A stretch of DNA of 64,000 nucleotides from Zygnema cylindricum (lineage: Eukaryota; Streptophyta; Zygnematophyceae; Zygnematales; Zygnemataceae): assembly GCA_037447655.1 (NCBI GenBank), contig JBBHKE010001395.1, forward strand, positions 434,001 through 498,000, given 5' to 3'. Positions 54,141 to 63,778 of this stretch are shown here, piece after piece; position 1 is the stretch's first letter, and each line of letters starts with the position of its first letter. Position numbers and translations under genes: made by a program. A model generated the notes under the pieces. That model was not told the DNA's origin. It was given only the letters and a program-made list of their open reading frames with translations, and did not search any database.

Positions 54141-57100
54141 AGGGGAGGGGGAGGCGGAGGGGGAGGGAGAGGGAGGGGAGAGGGTCAGAACCAAAAATCC
54201 ATGAGAAATTCCAGTACACCAAGATACACTTTATCTTAACTACTTTCACAGGTTAATAAAAGCACAAAAACTCTGCGAATGTTGGCATCTGGACAAGAAC
54301 AGCATCAAATACTAAAATTTGCACCCATGAAGCATTATAACCTAGAAACAGAACATGCAAAATATCTTGCCGAATCGTCGCTGATGCAACAATTTCCTAT
54401 GCCCACACTGAATTTCGGCTACAGAAAATTTTCACACATAAGTGTAGAATTACCGGCAGCAGAATCAGCCATCCCAGTGCCATGAGCTGCTGCCACCGCC
54501 TTCTCAGCCGCTGCTCGACCCTCAGCCCTTATGCGCTTCTCGTATTCAGCCATGGCCGTTCTCTCAGCCTCCATCTCCTGCACACAAGCACCTCCCACGG
54601 TGAGACGAGTTTTTTGGGTTTTGCAGCTTCTGCGTTTATTCTGTTTAAGCGGCCTCCTGCATGCAGCCTTCTGCATTCAGTTTACCCTAGTTTTCTGGAC
54701 AAAACATAATTATACAAATAATTTAAAAGCGGATAACTTCCTTATCTAAATCAAATTTGGCAATTTTTAAATCCGCTTTTGTTCTTGGCAAGTCACAGAT
54801 AAACTTCGTTGAAAAGGAACCTGAAATTTTGGTGTCGCTGGTTTTCGGAAGCAAATGAAATTGAGAATTTCTACCGAGACAGCTCCCTGACCTGTTCCAA
54901 AGTTTCTTTCCTTGCTCTCTCCTCTGCAAGATCCCGCCGATGCCGCGCACGAAGCTCCCGCAACTCCTCCTCCAGTTGTCGGGCTCGTCCTTCATGGGTG
55001 GCTGCTGCCTCCATGGCTGTCAGGTATTCATGACGGTTTTCCCCAGCTCTCGACCGTTCCTTATCAAGAGATCTCACTAATTGCGCTTGTTCAGCACGCA
55101 AAAGAGCCAGCTGGAAGCCCACCCCGCTGACTGTTCAGGACTTTAGGGCTTTTAGGGTTTTAGGATTTCTGATGGTCTGAAGGTCTTTTAAAGGTGTGAA
55201 AAGTTTTAGGATTTTTAAGGATTTAAGGTTTTTAGAGTTTTAAAGTTTTGAAATTATTAGGGTTTTGGGGTTTTTAGAGCACCAGTCACTCTGCCTACCC
55301 ACTAACTGTCCAGTCTTACACCAGTCTCTCTGCCTACCCTCACTAACTGTTCAGTCAAACACCACTGGCTCTGCCCAATCCCTCTGACTAATCAAATACC
55401 AGCCTCCCTACAACGCAGCAAGTCGGAGAGAAGATCGGAGCTTACAATTATGTAGATGCTGAATAAGATTTTGATATGAACAATTATGTTCCACAGACTG
55501 ACGATACATCTCTACCAAAAAAAAGGACCCACATGGACACCAGAGGAAAGAAACTAATTCGAGTAACTCCAGTGTGGTTTGAACCGGGAAAACCTTAACT
55601 TCTGTTTCTGCAAAGCTTGCGCTGCGGAGTTCAGTTTTCTTGCTTTCGTCGATTTACAGACAGTGCACACCAAGCCACGTACAATTGACTCAAATCCAAA
55701 ACTTTTCTGTTACAAATGTGTGAGTCGTTGTACAAATGTACAAACTATACGCCAGGGATATTTCAGCATGGTCTCAACCATGACACAGGCTTGGTTCAAG
55801 TTAGTCCAGTTTTTTTTTTATTCAGAATCACTCATCAATAGCTGAGTTGAAATTCAGTTAGGACCTAACCAAATGATTGCAGTTAGCTACACTGGGAATT
55901 GTTATTCCCCTCTATGCATTATTCGCCAATTAAACCAACAGAGGATCTTTCCATTGCAACCGCTGAAGTGTGCATAGAGGAAAGTGTATTTTGGCGAATA
56001 AAAAAAGATTAACGCTACCAACGATACATGATGTAGCTATAAGATTTGACTTCTTGAGTGGAAACCACTATCGGTCGGGTGCCGTGTGCCCACCTGCGCT
56101 TCCATGACAGACATCCGTGAAAGTGTTTGTGTCAACCGCTCAGAGCAAGACCGTTCCTTCTCTTCTGCAACGGCAGCTTTCGTCTCAGCCTCCTGTCTCA
56201 CCGCCCATTCACCCAATCATAACAGGGTCAGCCACTGCAAAATCCAAAAATCAAGATTAAAGAGAGAGGGGGAGGGGGAGGGGGAGGGGGTGGGGGGGGG
56301 GAAGGCAAAAAAAGCAAGGAAAGGGAGAGGGAGAGGAAAAGGGGAGGAAAAGGGAGAGAAGGAAGGAAAGGAAGCAGGAGACGGAGAGAGGCAAAGTGAC
56401 AAAGTTCAGGGGCTCCACCTGGAGTCTGATGGTGAGTGCCTGCTCAACCCCTGCCAGAGCTTCCACTCGCATGTTGGCCGACTCCTATGTCACACAAACA
56501 AAAAGTTTACAATAAGTTTAGTAGTAGCTTTACATAAAATGAAAATCGAATGATAAGGTGAGACACAAACGGTAAGCGACATCGTCATTGATTCACACCA
56601 AGAGTGAGAGAAAGAGCAGAACAAAGAGGTAGAAGCAAGTAATGCTGACAGTAAAAGAAAAAAGAGACGACTAGTTCTTGCAGATCTTCTACCTGAGCAG
56701 TCATCCATGAGGGGCCAAAGCATCATATAACAGCAGGATAAAGGACATAATAGGGGGGTGAGTAGCAGAAGAGGGAGAGTGGGAGACGTTGAAAATTGAA
56801 GAAAGAGGAAAAAAAGAAGAAACAGATAAAGGAAATAAAGTGGGAAAGGTGGAGGGAGGGAGGGAGGGAGAAAGGAAGGTAGGGAGGGAGGGAGAAAGGA
56901 AGGTAGGGAGGGCGGAAGGGAAGTGGGTACAGACAAAAGATGTGTACATGGAAGTGCTGGTGTGGCCCAAGAGCTCTCAACCATCCACTTAGGCACACAT
57001 CACTCACATGAAATAATGACATAAAGAATAACAAGATTATCTTCTAGCATTTGACACATTAACAGTATCTCTCTCTCCCCCTCTCTCTCCCTCTTTCTCT

Positions 57101-60100
57101 CGCTCTATGTACACAATCAAAGGGAAAAAAAGATGAAACCAAACGTCTAAACATTCCAAATCAAGATCCAGAAAAGGTCAAACATAATATAAAAAACATG
57201 AACGAAGTTTAAAGGATGATTTTTTTTTAGTTTTAGTTTTGTGCACATTTTGTTGAATAGTCGGAGAGTCGCTCGAAATTGGAGCAATGTGAGGATATCA
57301 ATGTTTAGAAAAAAAGAATTATAGGAAGAAAACATTAAAAGAAACTCGACTAAGTAAACTAGAAATCACGAGTTTTATTTCTCCGTTTTACCAAAACATT
57401 CCAAGGAGAAACTTTACACTCTTCTCAAAAAAAAAAAAAAGTTGCGAATCAATATTGTCGAATTCATTCAGTTAAAAAGTTTCAAAAAAAAATTTCGAAC
57501 AAAAAAGTTTTGAAGAAAATCACCTGAGGATTATTTTTACGAAGTTTTGCAGCCATTTTTTCGTCCAAAGCATAAGTTTCCGCCGCTTGTTTATAAACCC
57601 AATTTTCCTTAAAATCGCAAGTTCCTCCCCATCCTAAAAGGGCGGTCATCCTCTGAAATGATTTCCAGGGAGAGGGGGAGGGAGAGGGGGAGGCGGAGGG
57701 GGAGGGAGAGGGAGGGGAGAGGGTCAGAACCAAAAATCCATGAGAAATTCCAGTACACCAAGATACACTTTATCTTAACTACTTTCACAGGTTAATAAAA
57801 GCACAAAAACTCTGCGAATGTTGGCATCTGGACAAGAACAGCATCAAATACTAAAATTTGCACCCATGAAGCATTATAACCTAGAAACAGAACATGCAAA
57901 ATATCTTGCCGAATCGTCGCTGATGCAACAATTTCCTATGCCCACACTGAATTTCGGCTACAGAAAATTTTCACACATAAGTGTAGAATTACCGGCAGCA
58001 GAATCAGCCATCCCAGTGCCATGAGCTGCTGCCACCGCCTTCTCAGCCGCTGCTCGACCCTCAGCCCTTATGCGCTTCTCGTATTCAGCCATGGCCGTTC
58101 TCTCAGCCTCCATCTCCTGCACACAAGCACCTCCCACGGTGAGACGAGTTTTTTGGGTTTTGCAGCTTCTGCGTTTATTCTGTTTATGCGGCCTCCTGCA
58201 TGCAGCCTTCTGCATTCAGTTTACCCTAGTTTTCTGGACAAAACATAATTATACAAATAATTTAAAAGCGGATAACTTCCTTATCTAAATCAAATTTGGC
58301 AATTTTTAAATCCGCTTTCGTTCTTGGCAAGTCACAGATAAACTTCGTTGAAAAGGAACCTGAAATTTTGGTGTCGCTGGTTTTCGGAAGCAAATGAAAT
58401 TGAGAATTTCTACCGAGACAGCTCCCTGACCTGTTCCAAAGTTTCTTTCCTTGCTCTCTCCTCTGCAAGATCCCGCCGATGCCGCGCACGAAGCTCCCGC
58501 AACTCCTCCTCCAGTTGTCGGGCTCGTCCTTCATGGGTGGCTGCTGCCTCCATGGCTGTCAGGTATTCATGACGGTTTTCCCCAGCTCTCGACCGTTCCT
58601 TATCAAGAGATCTCACTAATTGCGCTTGTTCAGCACGCAAAAGAGCCAGCTGGAAGCCCACCCCGCTGACTGTTCAGGACTTTAGGGCTTTTAGGGTTTT
58701 AGGATTTCTGATGGTCTGAAGGTCTTTTAAAAAGGTGTGAAAAGTTTTAGGATTTTTAAGGATTTAAGGTTTTTAGAGTTTTAAAGTTTTGAAATATTAG
58801 GGTTTTGGGGTTTTTAGAGCACCAGTCACTCTGCCTACCCACTAACTGTCCAGTCTTACACCAGTCTCTCTGCCTACCCTCACTAACTGTTCAGTCAAAC
58901 ACCACTGGCTCTGCCCAATCCCTCTGACTAATCAAATACCAGCCTCCCTACAACGCAGCAAGTCGGAGAGAAGATCGGAGCTTACAATTATGTAGATGCT
59001 GAATAAGATTTTGATATGAACAATTATGTTCCACAGACTGACGATACATCTCTACCAAAAAAAAGGACCCACATGGACACCAGAGGAAAGAAACTAATTC
59101 GAGTAACTCCAGTGTGGTTTGAACCGGGAAAACCTTAACTTCTGTTTCTGCAAAGCTTGCGCTGCGGAGTTCAGTTTTCTTGCTTTCGTCGATTTACAGA
59201 CAGTGCACACCAAGCCACGTACAATTGACTCAAATCCAAAACTTTTCTGTTACAAATGTGTGAGTCGTTGTACAAATGTACAAACTATACGCCAGGGATA
59301 TTTCAGCATGGTCTCAACCATGACACAGGCTTGGTTCAAGTTAGTCCAGTTTTTTTTTTATTCAGAATCACTCATCAATAGCTGAGTTGAAATTCAGTTA
59401 GGACCTAACCAAATGATTGCAGTTAGCTACACTGGGAATTGTTATTCCCCTCTATGCATTATTCGCCAATTAAACCAACAGAGGATCTTTCCATTGCAAC
59501 CGCTGAAGTGTGCATAGAGGAAAGTGTATTTTGGCGAATAAAAAAAGATTAACGCTACCAACGATACATGATGTAGCTATAAGATTTGACTTCTTGAGTG
59601 GAAACCACTATCGGTCGGGTGCCGTGTGCCCACCTGCGCTTCCATGACAGACATCCGTGAAAGTGTTTGTGTCAACCGCTCAGAGCAAGACCGTTCCTTC
59701 TCTTCTGCAACGGCAGCTTTCGTCTCAGCCTCCTGTCTCACCGCCCATTCACCCAATCATAACAGGGTCAGCCACTGCAAAATCCAAAAATCAAGATTAA
59801 AGAGAGAGGGGGAGGGGGAGGGGGAGGGGGTGGGGGGGGGAAGGCAAAAAAAGCAAGGAAAGGGAGAGGGAGAGGAAAAGGGGAGGAAAAGGGAGAGAAG
59901 GAAGGAAAGGAAGCAGGAGACGGAGAGAGGCAAAGTGACAAAGTTCAGGGGCTCCACCTGGAGTCTGATGGTGAGTGCCTGCTCAACCCCTGCCAGAGCT
60001 TCCACTCGCATGTTGGCCGACTCCTATGTCACACAAACAAAAAGTTTACAATAAGTTTAGTAGTAGCTTTACATAAAATGAAAATCGAATGATAAGGTGA

Positions 60101-63100
60101 GACACAAACGGTAAGCGACATCGTCATTGATTCACACCAAGAGTGAGAGAAAGAGCAGAACAAAGAGGTAAAAGCAAGTAATGCTGACAGTAAAAGAAAA
60201 AGAGACGACTAGTTCTTGCAGATCTTCTACCTGAGCAGTCATCCATGAGGGGGCAAAACATCATATAACAGCAGGATAAAGGACATAATAGGGGGGTGAG
60301 TAGCAGAAGAGGGAGAGTGGGAGACGTTGAAAATTGAAGAAAGAGGAAAAAAAGAAGAAACAGAGAAAGGAATAAAGTGGGAAAGGTGGAGGGAGGGAGG
60401 GAGGGAGAAAGGAAGGTAGGGAGGGAGGGAGAAAGGAAGGTAGGGAGGGCGGAAGGGAAGTGGGTACAGACAAAAGATGTGTACATGGAAGTGCTGGTGT
60501 GGCCCAAGAGCTCTCAACCATCCACTTAGGCACACATCACTCACATGAAATAATGACATAAAGAATAACAAGATTATCTTCTAGCATTTGACACATTAAC
60601 AGTATTCACACTCAACTTCCAACAACGGCTGACTCCATTTCTGTTGAAATGAATGAATACGACAACCAAATTCCAAGATACAAAGAAAATCATGAAAAGT
60701 TACATCGAAGATTCAACGTTACGTGACTACTACTGTTTCTCACTTTCAAGCCTTTTATCTGTTTTTAAATTCGGAACATAAAGCTTCATAAAGTAGCCAT
60801 TTGACCAGGGTCAAAAAATTTGTTAAAGAAGTTATGAAAAAATTTCACGCATGCAGGTAACACCATCCAGATTCTGATTCCTAACTTTTTCAAGGTGCCA
60901 ACAGCTTCCAACCGGTTGTCCAAAAGGTACAGACATGATTTACAGTATCCCAAAATGTGCACCAAAAACGTACTATATACTGCTATAATGATTGTTTGTA
61001 AAGGACAAACCCCTATAATTAACAACCAACAGACGCGAAGAAAATGAAACTGTCCTACAGACCTGCATGGCCTGGATTTGGCGGAGCAAGGGGCGAGTAG
61101 AATCAGGCATCCGGGCCATGAGCTCCTCGTGCCGAGACTCGGCTGCCTGCATGTCTCCCCTCATAAATCAGCCGCTCAGGGTACTTAAACAAGAAAATTT
61201 GCCTTCATGTCGAGGGTACAATTTTATGAGTAACTGTATATATGATTACTCAAAAAACGCTATGAATTGTACGATTTACCCTCAAAACGACAGGAAAACA
61301 TAGATAGTGCTTACTATATGATTGGGCCCATTCTCAAAATCAAACTGCCTGGTATAGCTGAGCAATAAACAAAGGAATTTAATAAGCCAACAATATTTCA
61401 GAGGCAAGGTTCACCTGACAGCGCTTCTGCAGGTCATCCAAGTCCCTTCGAAGCATATCCTCCCTGAAAGCCGCCTGCACCATAGGCCCTGTCTTCCAAG
61501 TCAATACCTATGTTTGTGAGCTACACCACCCATTTCTATTAAACTTAGTAAATTATTAGTGTTGACATCTTTTTTAGGGTTTTCCCACGTGGCATAGCAT
61601 GGGCCACTTAGCTAAGTCCTGTTTTTACCACTGAATTATGATTTTCGGTCCAAAAAATACTCAAAACAGGGCGATTAACAATAATAACAAAGGGCAATGT
61701 ACAGCACTGTCTGAGCCAATGTTTTGGCCAAAAGCCCCACCTGCTGCTCAGTCCTACTCAGTGCTTGTCGCAGTTCTTCCACGCTGCCCACAAGCATACG
61801 TTCTCTGTCTACAGCTTCACGCAATTTTTTGTCAAAGTCTGCCTTCGCCTCGCTGTCAGCCCGAGCCTCTGCCTGTACTTGAGCCTCTTTAGCCTCGGCA
61901 AGAGCAGCCACATAAAACTCTTTCTGTGCAGCTAACTCAGTCTGCCCCCTTTCCACTGCCTCTTGCAATGCCTTCTCAGTCTGTGCCTTATCTTTCTTCA
62001 TGCTCTCACCCCGAGCCTCTTCCACCTGTCCATTCCACATAAAATTTCATTCCTGAGTAATATTCAACTTTTTTTTCTGCTGGCGAAGATTCAACAGTCA
62101 CTGCGTACAAATAAGCATCATCATCTCGGCAACTAGACCTTTCACACATGAGTCTAGGAAACAATCTATATTGTTCCTGCTTGAAGTACTCCATAAACAT
62201 ACACGTAGCATACACATATCAGCTGACCTGGAGCCTGGATGTGAGGCGCTGCTTTTCATCCTCCAGCTCTCGAATCTGGCCACCCCCCCATACAACGTGA
62301 GAACACTTTTCATACCGAGAATCACCAATTTTTAATCCCCTCTCCCCTAATCTCACTCAATATGCAGAACCACTATGTGCCTCAAGCTTCTCACTCATCC
62401 TAGACAAGTTAAACAGTCATTGACAGCCTAAATATGTCCTCGTATTTACACAATCAGCCACAGTTTGAGGGGCGCAGTGCTGTAACGAACTTGAGAACGA
62501 AGCTTCTTCATCTGTAACTCTTGTGCTGCCTGCTTCTTTGAAAGCTCCTCTCCTGCCACCCTCCGTTCATGACATGCATTCAGCAACATTTGATAGGAGA
62601 CTGACTTCTTGCCAAAACAAAACAGACGTCTCTACAAAACATCCCGAATTCGGAATCCCAGAGCATTACACTGCCCATCACTTTAAATGAGAAGGAATTA
62701 TTAGTATAAATTAGTATCAATAATACTAATTTAGGGCAGAGTGACCTTGTCGATTTAAGGCCACACCCTTAAATAGTGTTATTAACGGCCAAAAAAAGTT
62801 GCAACCAAATAAGTGTTATCAACACCAATAGCGATGCACAGTGCGGTAGATCGAGTCTGGTAATCGTTACTAGAGTAGTGATTAAACAACAGTTTGTTCA
62901 AATTAACTACTCTATAATATGTTTTCGCCAAGTGGATCATTATGGACCACTTAACTAGTGTTATTAACAGTAGTCATGATTAGGATAACCGTGATTAAAT
63001 CTAATAGCGATGGGCAGCGTAGTGTTGTGCACCTCCACATGGAACATACCTTCTGCCATCACTTGCTTGATGATTTCATCCTTTTCTTTCAAGAGCGCTG

Positions 63101-63729
63101 ATGTATCGCTTCTCCGGCTTTGTTCTCTTCGCATCATATCTCGCTCTTTGGTCAACGCATAAACCTGCACGCATCAATGACTCCTCCGATGAAAGTAATA
63201 ATAATGTTACGAACAATTGGTGCCTGAAACCTTTCTACGCTGCAAGTGGAGCATGGACTGAAATTTTTTCTCGGCACAGCAATCCAAGGTTCTAAACAGT
63301 TACCTTTACCTTTCCGCAAAAGAAAAAATAATGTTCAGATCAAGGGTGCCTGAAACCTTTCTACACTGCAAGTGGAGCATGGAAAGTGATATATTTGCTC
63401 ATCACAGCAATTCACCGTGGTTAGCAGCTCATTAGACCCTTCGATCAAAGAAAAAAAAGTTTTACAATGCAAGTGGAGCATGGACAGTGAGATAATTCCT
63501 TGCCACAGCAATCAATGGTGGTTAAAAGTACATCCCTCCTTTTGTAAAAGAAAAAATAATATTGTTCTACCCTGTAAGTGGAGCATGGAAGTGAGATATT
63601 TGCTTGCCACAACTATTAAAGGTGGTTAAAAGTTTATTGTCCGACCTTTCGCTCAGCTGCACTAAGCCGGTGTTGGTACTCCTCTCGTAACGCATCCATC
63701 TCTGCTTCCGAGGATTTCTTCGATTCTTC
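51699..63729 (-). CDS. GC5: TMF / golgin candidate 5-like Golgi coiled-coil protein, C-terminal part
   Basis: Minus-strand gene of at least 15 distinct exons joined by GT-AG introns; the N-terminal exons lie beyond the right edge. Read in order the exons form one continuous coiled coil (EMDALREEYQHRLSAAERK, LLKEKDEIIKQVMAEG, RPLLRQIQAMQ, RDSLAEELV, LRAELEALRRRHSSALELMG, YREQIDLLVNQ) that matches, as I remember it, the plant TMF/GC5 golgin without gaps. TMF-type golgins are peripheral Golgi tethers whose C-terminal coil binds Rab6-class GTPases. The coding part without duplication is about 570 residues. Four exons are present twice (54145-57068 and 57684-60605), with a foreign exon between the copies. 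Exon ends are chosen by AG/GT and by frame. Confidence 0.85.
52307..52420 (-). CDS. GC5: Golgin exon
   Basis: 38 codons, CEQFRNESLSLPSLRAELEA to ALELMGERDEQ. The LRAELEALR.RH..ALELMGERDE string is highly conserved among plant TMF proteins. Splice sites ctgcag and gtactg. Confidence 0.85.
53309..53368 (-). CDS. GC5: Golgin exon
   Basis: 20 codons, AALEATRDSLAEELVSTTQQ. RDSLAEELV is the conserved core. Splice sites aacag and gtgggt. Confidence 0.85.
53531..53745. mobile_element. MITE-like element, family M, copy 4, in a golgin intron
   Basis: Left end 'accgtgtatcactattac' and right end 'taacactaatagcaatacac' with 'ggtgta' are inverted copies, with inner 'ccacttaaaacattttttctc' and its counterpart 'gagaaaagatgttataagtgg'. 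It sits in an (acaactatt)-type simple repeat that continues on both sides (53420-53530, 53746-53770). Confidence 0.65.
53858..54078 (-). CDS. GC5: Golgin exon with serine-rich hinge
   Basis: 221 nt, phase 1 in. Encodes RVLRHTSSASSGGSADESAF, a serine-rich hinge, then MEQVEAMMRHKDGELAGYAA. The SSASS.GS..ES.FL..SL pattern and the MRHKDGELAGY block are the conserved centre of plant TMF. Acceptor cttgcag; donor GTGCGC after AARV keeps the frame with the next exon. Confidence 0.8.
54102..54140 (+). repeat. Poly-G run at the left edge of the duplicated block
   Basis: A nearly pure G homopolymer in the intron, next to the point where copy 1 of the duplication begins. It is absent at the same point in copy 2. 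Such runs promote both slippage and assembly errors. Confidence 0.85.
54454..54577 (-). CDS. GC5: Golgin exon, copy 1 of duplicated set
   Basis: 124 nt, EMEAERTAMAEYEKRIRAEG to MADSAAG; begins in phase 0 and ends one base into a codon, which fits the exon at 53858-54078. Splice sites gtgcag and gtaatt. Confidence 0.85.
54892..55110 (-). CDS. GC5: Golgin exon, copy 1 of duplicated set
   Basis: 73 codons in phase 0, LALLRAEQAQLVRSLDKERS through RARQLEEELRELRARHRRDL to KETLEQ. The R-A-ENR-EYL and QLE.E.RELR motifs are characteristic of plant TMF. Splice sites ttccag and gtcagg. Confidence 0.88.
55138..55285 (+). repeat. Degenerate TTTTAGGG-like repeats in intron
   Basis: Phrases such as 'tttagggcttttagggtttt' and 'attagggttttggggttttt' recur for about 140 bp. 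They resemble plant or algal telomere repeats but are irregular. Duplicated at about 58677-58825. Confidence 0.5.
55887..56036. mobile_element. MITE-like element in golgin intron, copy 1
   Basis: Left 'ctacactgggaattgttatt' then cccctctatgca and attcgcc; right tgcatagagg, tggcgaata and 'acgctaccaacgatacatga' then tgtag. The ends are imperfect inverted copies, of the same general style as family M. Copy 2 at 59426-59575 came with the block duplication. Confidence 0.45.
56094..56192 (-). CDS. GC5: Golgin exon, copy 1 of duplicated set
   Basis: 33 codons, phase 0: EAETKAAVAEEKERSCSERL to TQTLSRMSVMEAQ. Matches the conserved EAE.KAA.AEE.ERS..ERLSQTLSR segment of TMF. Splice sites gacag and gtgggc. 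Confidence 0.88.
56419..56484 (-). CDS. GC5: Golgin exon, copy 1 of duplicated set
   Basis: 22 codons, ESANMRVEALAGVEQALTIR then LQ, phase 0. Splice sites catag and gtggag. In an unduplicated gene it would directly follow the exon at 61063-61146. Confidence 0.85.
57069..57683. other. Unique spacer between the two duplicated blocks
   Basis: 615 bp unrelated to the rest of the golgin locus. Starts with a CT microsatellite (57069-57105), then AT-rich sequence, then the chelatase-like exon at 57524-57652 ending close to the GA-rich border of copy 2. Confidence 0.8.
57524..57652 (-). pseudogene. Stray exon resembling magnesium chelatase subunit H (ChlH) C-terminal region
   Basis: 43 codons bounded by atttcag and gtgatt, in phase 0: RMTALLGWGGTCDFKENWVY then KQAAETYALDEKMAAKLRKN and NPQ. 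As I remember it, this matches the stretch near the C terminus of the ChlH/CobN-type chelatase subunit (MTALxGWGGT...WVY..A..TYALD..MA..LR..NP), which binds protoporphyrin IX in the plastid. No other chelatase exon is in the window, so this is a captured fragment or an assembly chimera. Splicing it into the golgin gives a frameshift and an early stop. Confidence 0.6.
57993..58116 (-). CDS. GC5: Golgin exon, copy 2 of duplicated set
   Basis: Same 124-nt exon as 54454-54577. Its phase-1 end does not fit the phase-0 starts of the next exons downstream (57524-57652 or 56419-56484); it fits only 53858-54078. Confidence 0.85.
58431..58649 (-). CDS. GC5: Golgin exon, copy 2 of duplicated set
   Basis: Same 73-codon exon as 54892-55110, phase 0 at both ends. 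Confidence 0.88.
58677..58825 (+). repeat. Degenerate TTTTAGGG-like repeats, copy 2
   Basis: Second copy of the intronic tract at 55138-55285, with small indels. Confidence 0.5.
59426..59575. mobile_element. MITE-like element in golgin intron, copy 2
   Basis: Same as 55887-56036, carried by the block duplication. Confidence 0.45.
59634..59732 (-). CDS. GC5: Golgin exon, copy 2 of duplicated set
   Basis: Same 33-codon exon as 56094-56192, phase 0. Confidence 0.88.
59958..60023 (-). CDS. GC5: Golgin exon, copy 2 of duplicated set
   Basis: Same 22-codon exon as 56419-56484, phase 0; the natural successor of the exon at 61063-61146. Confidence 0.86.
61063..61146 (-). CDS. GC5: Golgin exon
   Basis: 28 codons, AAESRHEELMARMPDSTRPL then LRQIQAMQ. 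The P(D/E)STRPLLRQI(E/Q)AMQ string is a hallmark of TMF. Acceptor gacatgcag chosen for phase; an alternative AG 13 bases upstream breaks the frame. Confidence 0.9.
61415..61474 (-). CDS. GC5: Golgin exon
   Basis: 20 codons, AAFREDMLRRDLDDLQKRCQ, phase 0; splice sites gtgcag and gtgaac. Matches the YREDM...DLQ.R.Q segment of TMF. Confidence 0.88.
61741..62025 (-). CDS. GC5: Golgin exon, long coiled coil
   Basis: 95 codons in phase 0 from VEEARGESMKKDKAQTEKAL through AALAEAKEAQVQAEARADSE to EELRQALSRTEQQ. An uninterrupted heptad pattern with high Ala/Glu/Lys. Splice sites gacag and gtgggg. Confidence 0.9.
62228..62275 (-). CDS. GC5: Golgin exon
   Basis: 16 codons, IRELEDEKQRLTSRLQ, phase 0; splice sites ggccag and gtcagc. 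Confidence 0.85.
62491..62552 (-). CDS. GC5: Golgin exon
   Basis: 62 nt, phase 1 in. Together with the last base of the previous exon it reads GEELSKKQAAQELQMKKLRS then Q. The acceptor ggtggcag is chosen because it restores the AEGEELSKKQAAQE string of plant TMF. Donor gttcgt. Confidence 0.85.
62700..63030. mobile_element. Family M-like termini in golgin intron
   Basis: Two signatures, 'aacaccaatagcgatgcaca' (62820) and 'ctaatagcgatgggcagcgt' (63001), each preceded by 'agtgttattaacrg'. Ends of one or two diverged MITEs. Confidence 0.35.
63050..63164 (-). CDS. GC5: Golgin exon
   Basis: 115 nt, VYALTKERDMMRREQSRRSD then LLKEKDEIIKQVMAEG, ending one base into Gly. The LTKERD.LRREQ..KSD...LLKEKDEII.QVMAEGE string is diagnostic for plant TMF. 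Splice sites gtgcag and gtatgt. Confidence 0.9.
63222..63635. repeat. Four-unit intronic tandem repeat, about 100-126 bp
   Basis: Units marked by 'gcaagtggagcatgga' at 63242, 63368, 63469 and (gtaagtgg) 63574, each followed by 'cacagcaatc.a.ggt' or a close variant and 'aaaagaaaaaataat'. Length varies between units. Confidence 0.75.
63646..63729 (-). CDS. GC5: Golgin exon, most N-terminal one in the window
   Basis: 28 codons, EESKKSSEAEMDALREEYQH then RLSAAERK, phase 0; acceptor gggtgcag, donor gtcgga. Upstream exons lie beyond 64000. Confidence 0.85.
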
Positions 63730-63778
63730 CTGCACCCACACTTCCCTTCTGTGAAACACCCATCAGTGTCTAACCTTG

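Larger units (their letters stand above)
54145..57068. repeat. 2.9-kb tandem duplication, copy 1
   Basis: Nearly identical to 57684-60605 at a spacing of about 3540 bp, introns and low-complexity tracts included; a few single-base differences and indels (for example tttaagcgg versus tttatgcgg). Contains four golgin exons. Confidence 0.95.
57684..60605. repeat. 2.9-kb tandem duplication, copy 2
   Basis: See copy 1 at 54145-57068. The right end continues into golgin intron sequence leading to the exon at 61063-61146, so this copy keeps the native upstream junction, while copy 1 keeps the native downstream junction. Confidence 0.95.

Noticed and set aside
54100-54200. Polyproline frames on the minus strand
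   Set aside because: Produced by the poly-G and GGA tract; the same happens at 49000-49140, 56250-56400 and 59800-59950.
56690-56740. A further golgin exon in the duplicated block
   Set aside because: A donor-like site exists at 56690, but no acceptor-bounded frame there fits the otherwise gap-free TMF protein.
62491-62607. A longer 117-nt version of the golgin exon with an acceptor near 62608
   Set aside because: It reads open but adds residues absent from the family and breaks phase with the upstream exon; the acceptor at 62553 restores the conserved string.
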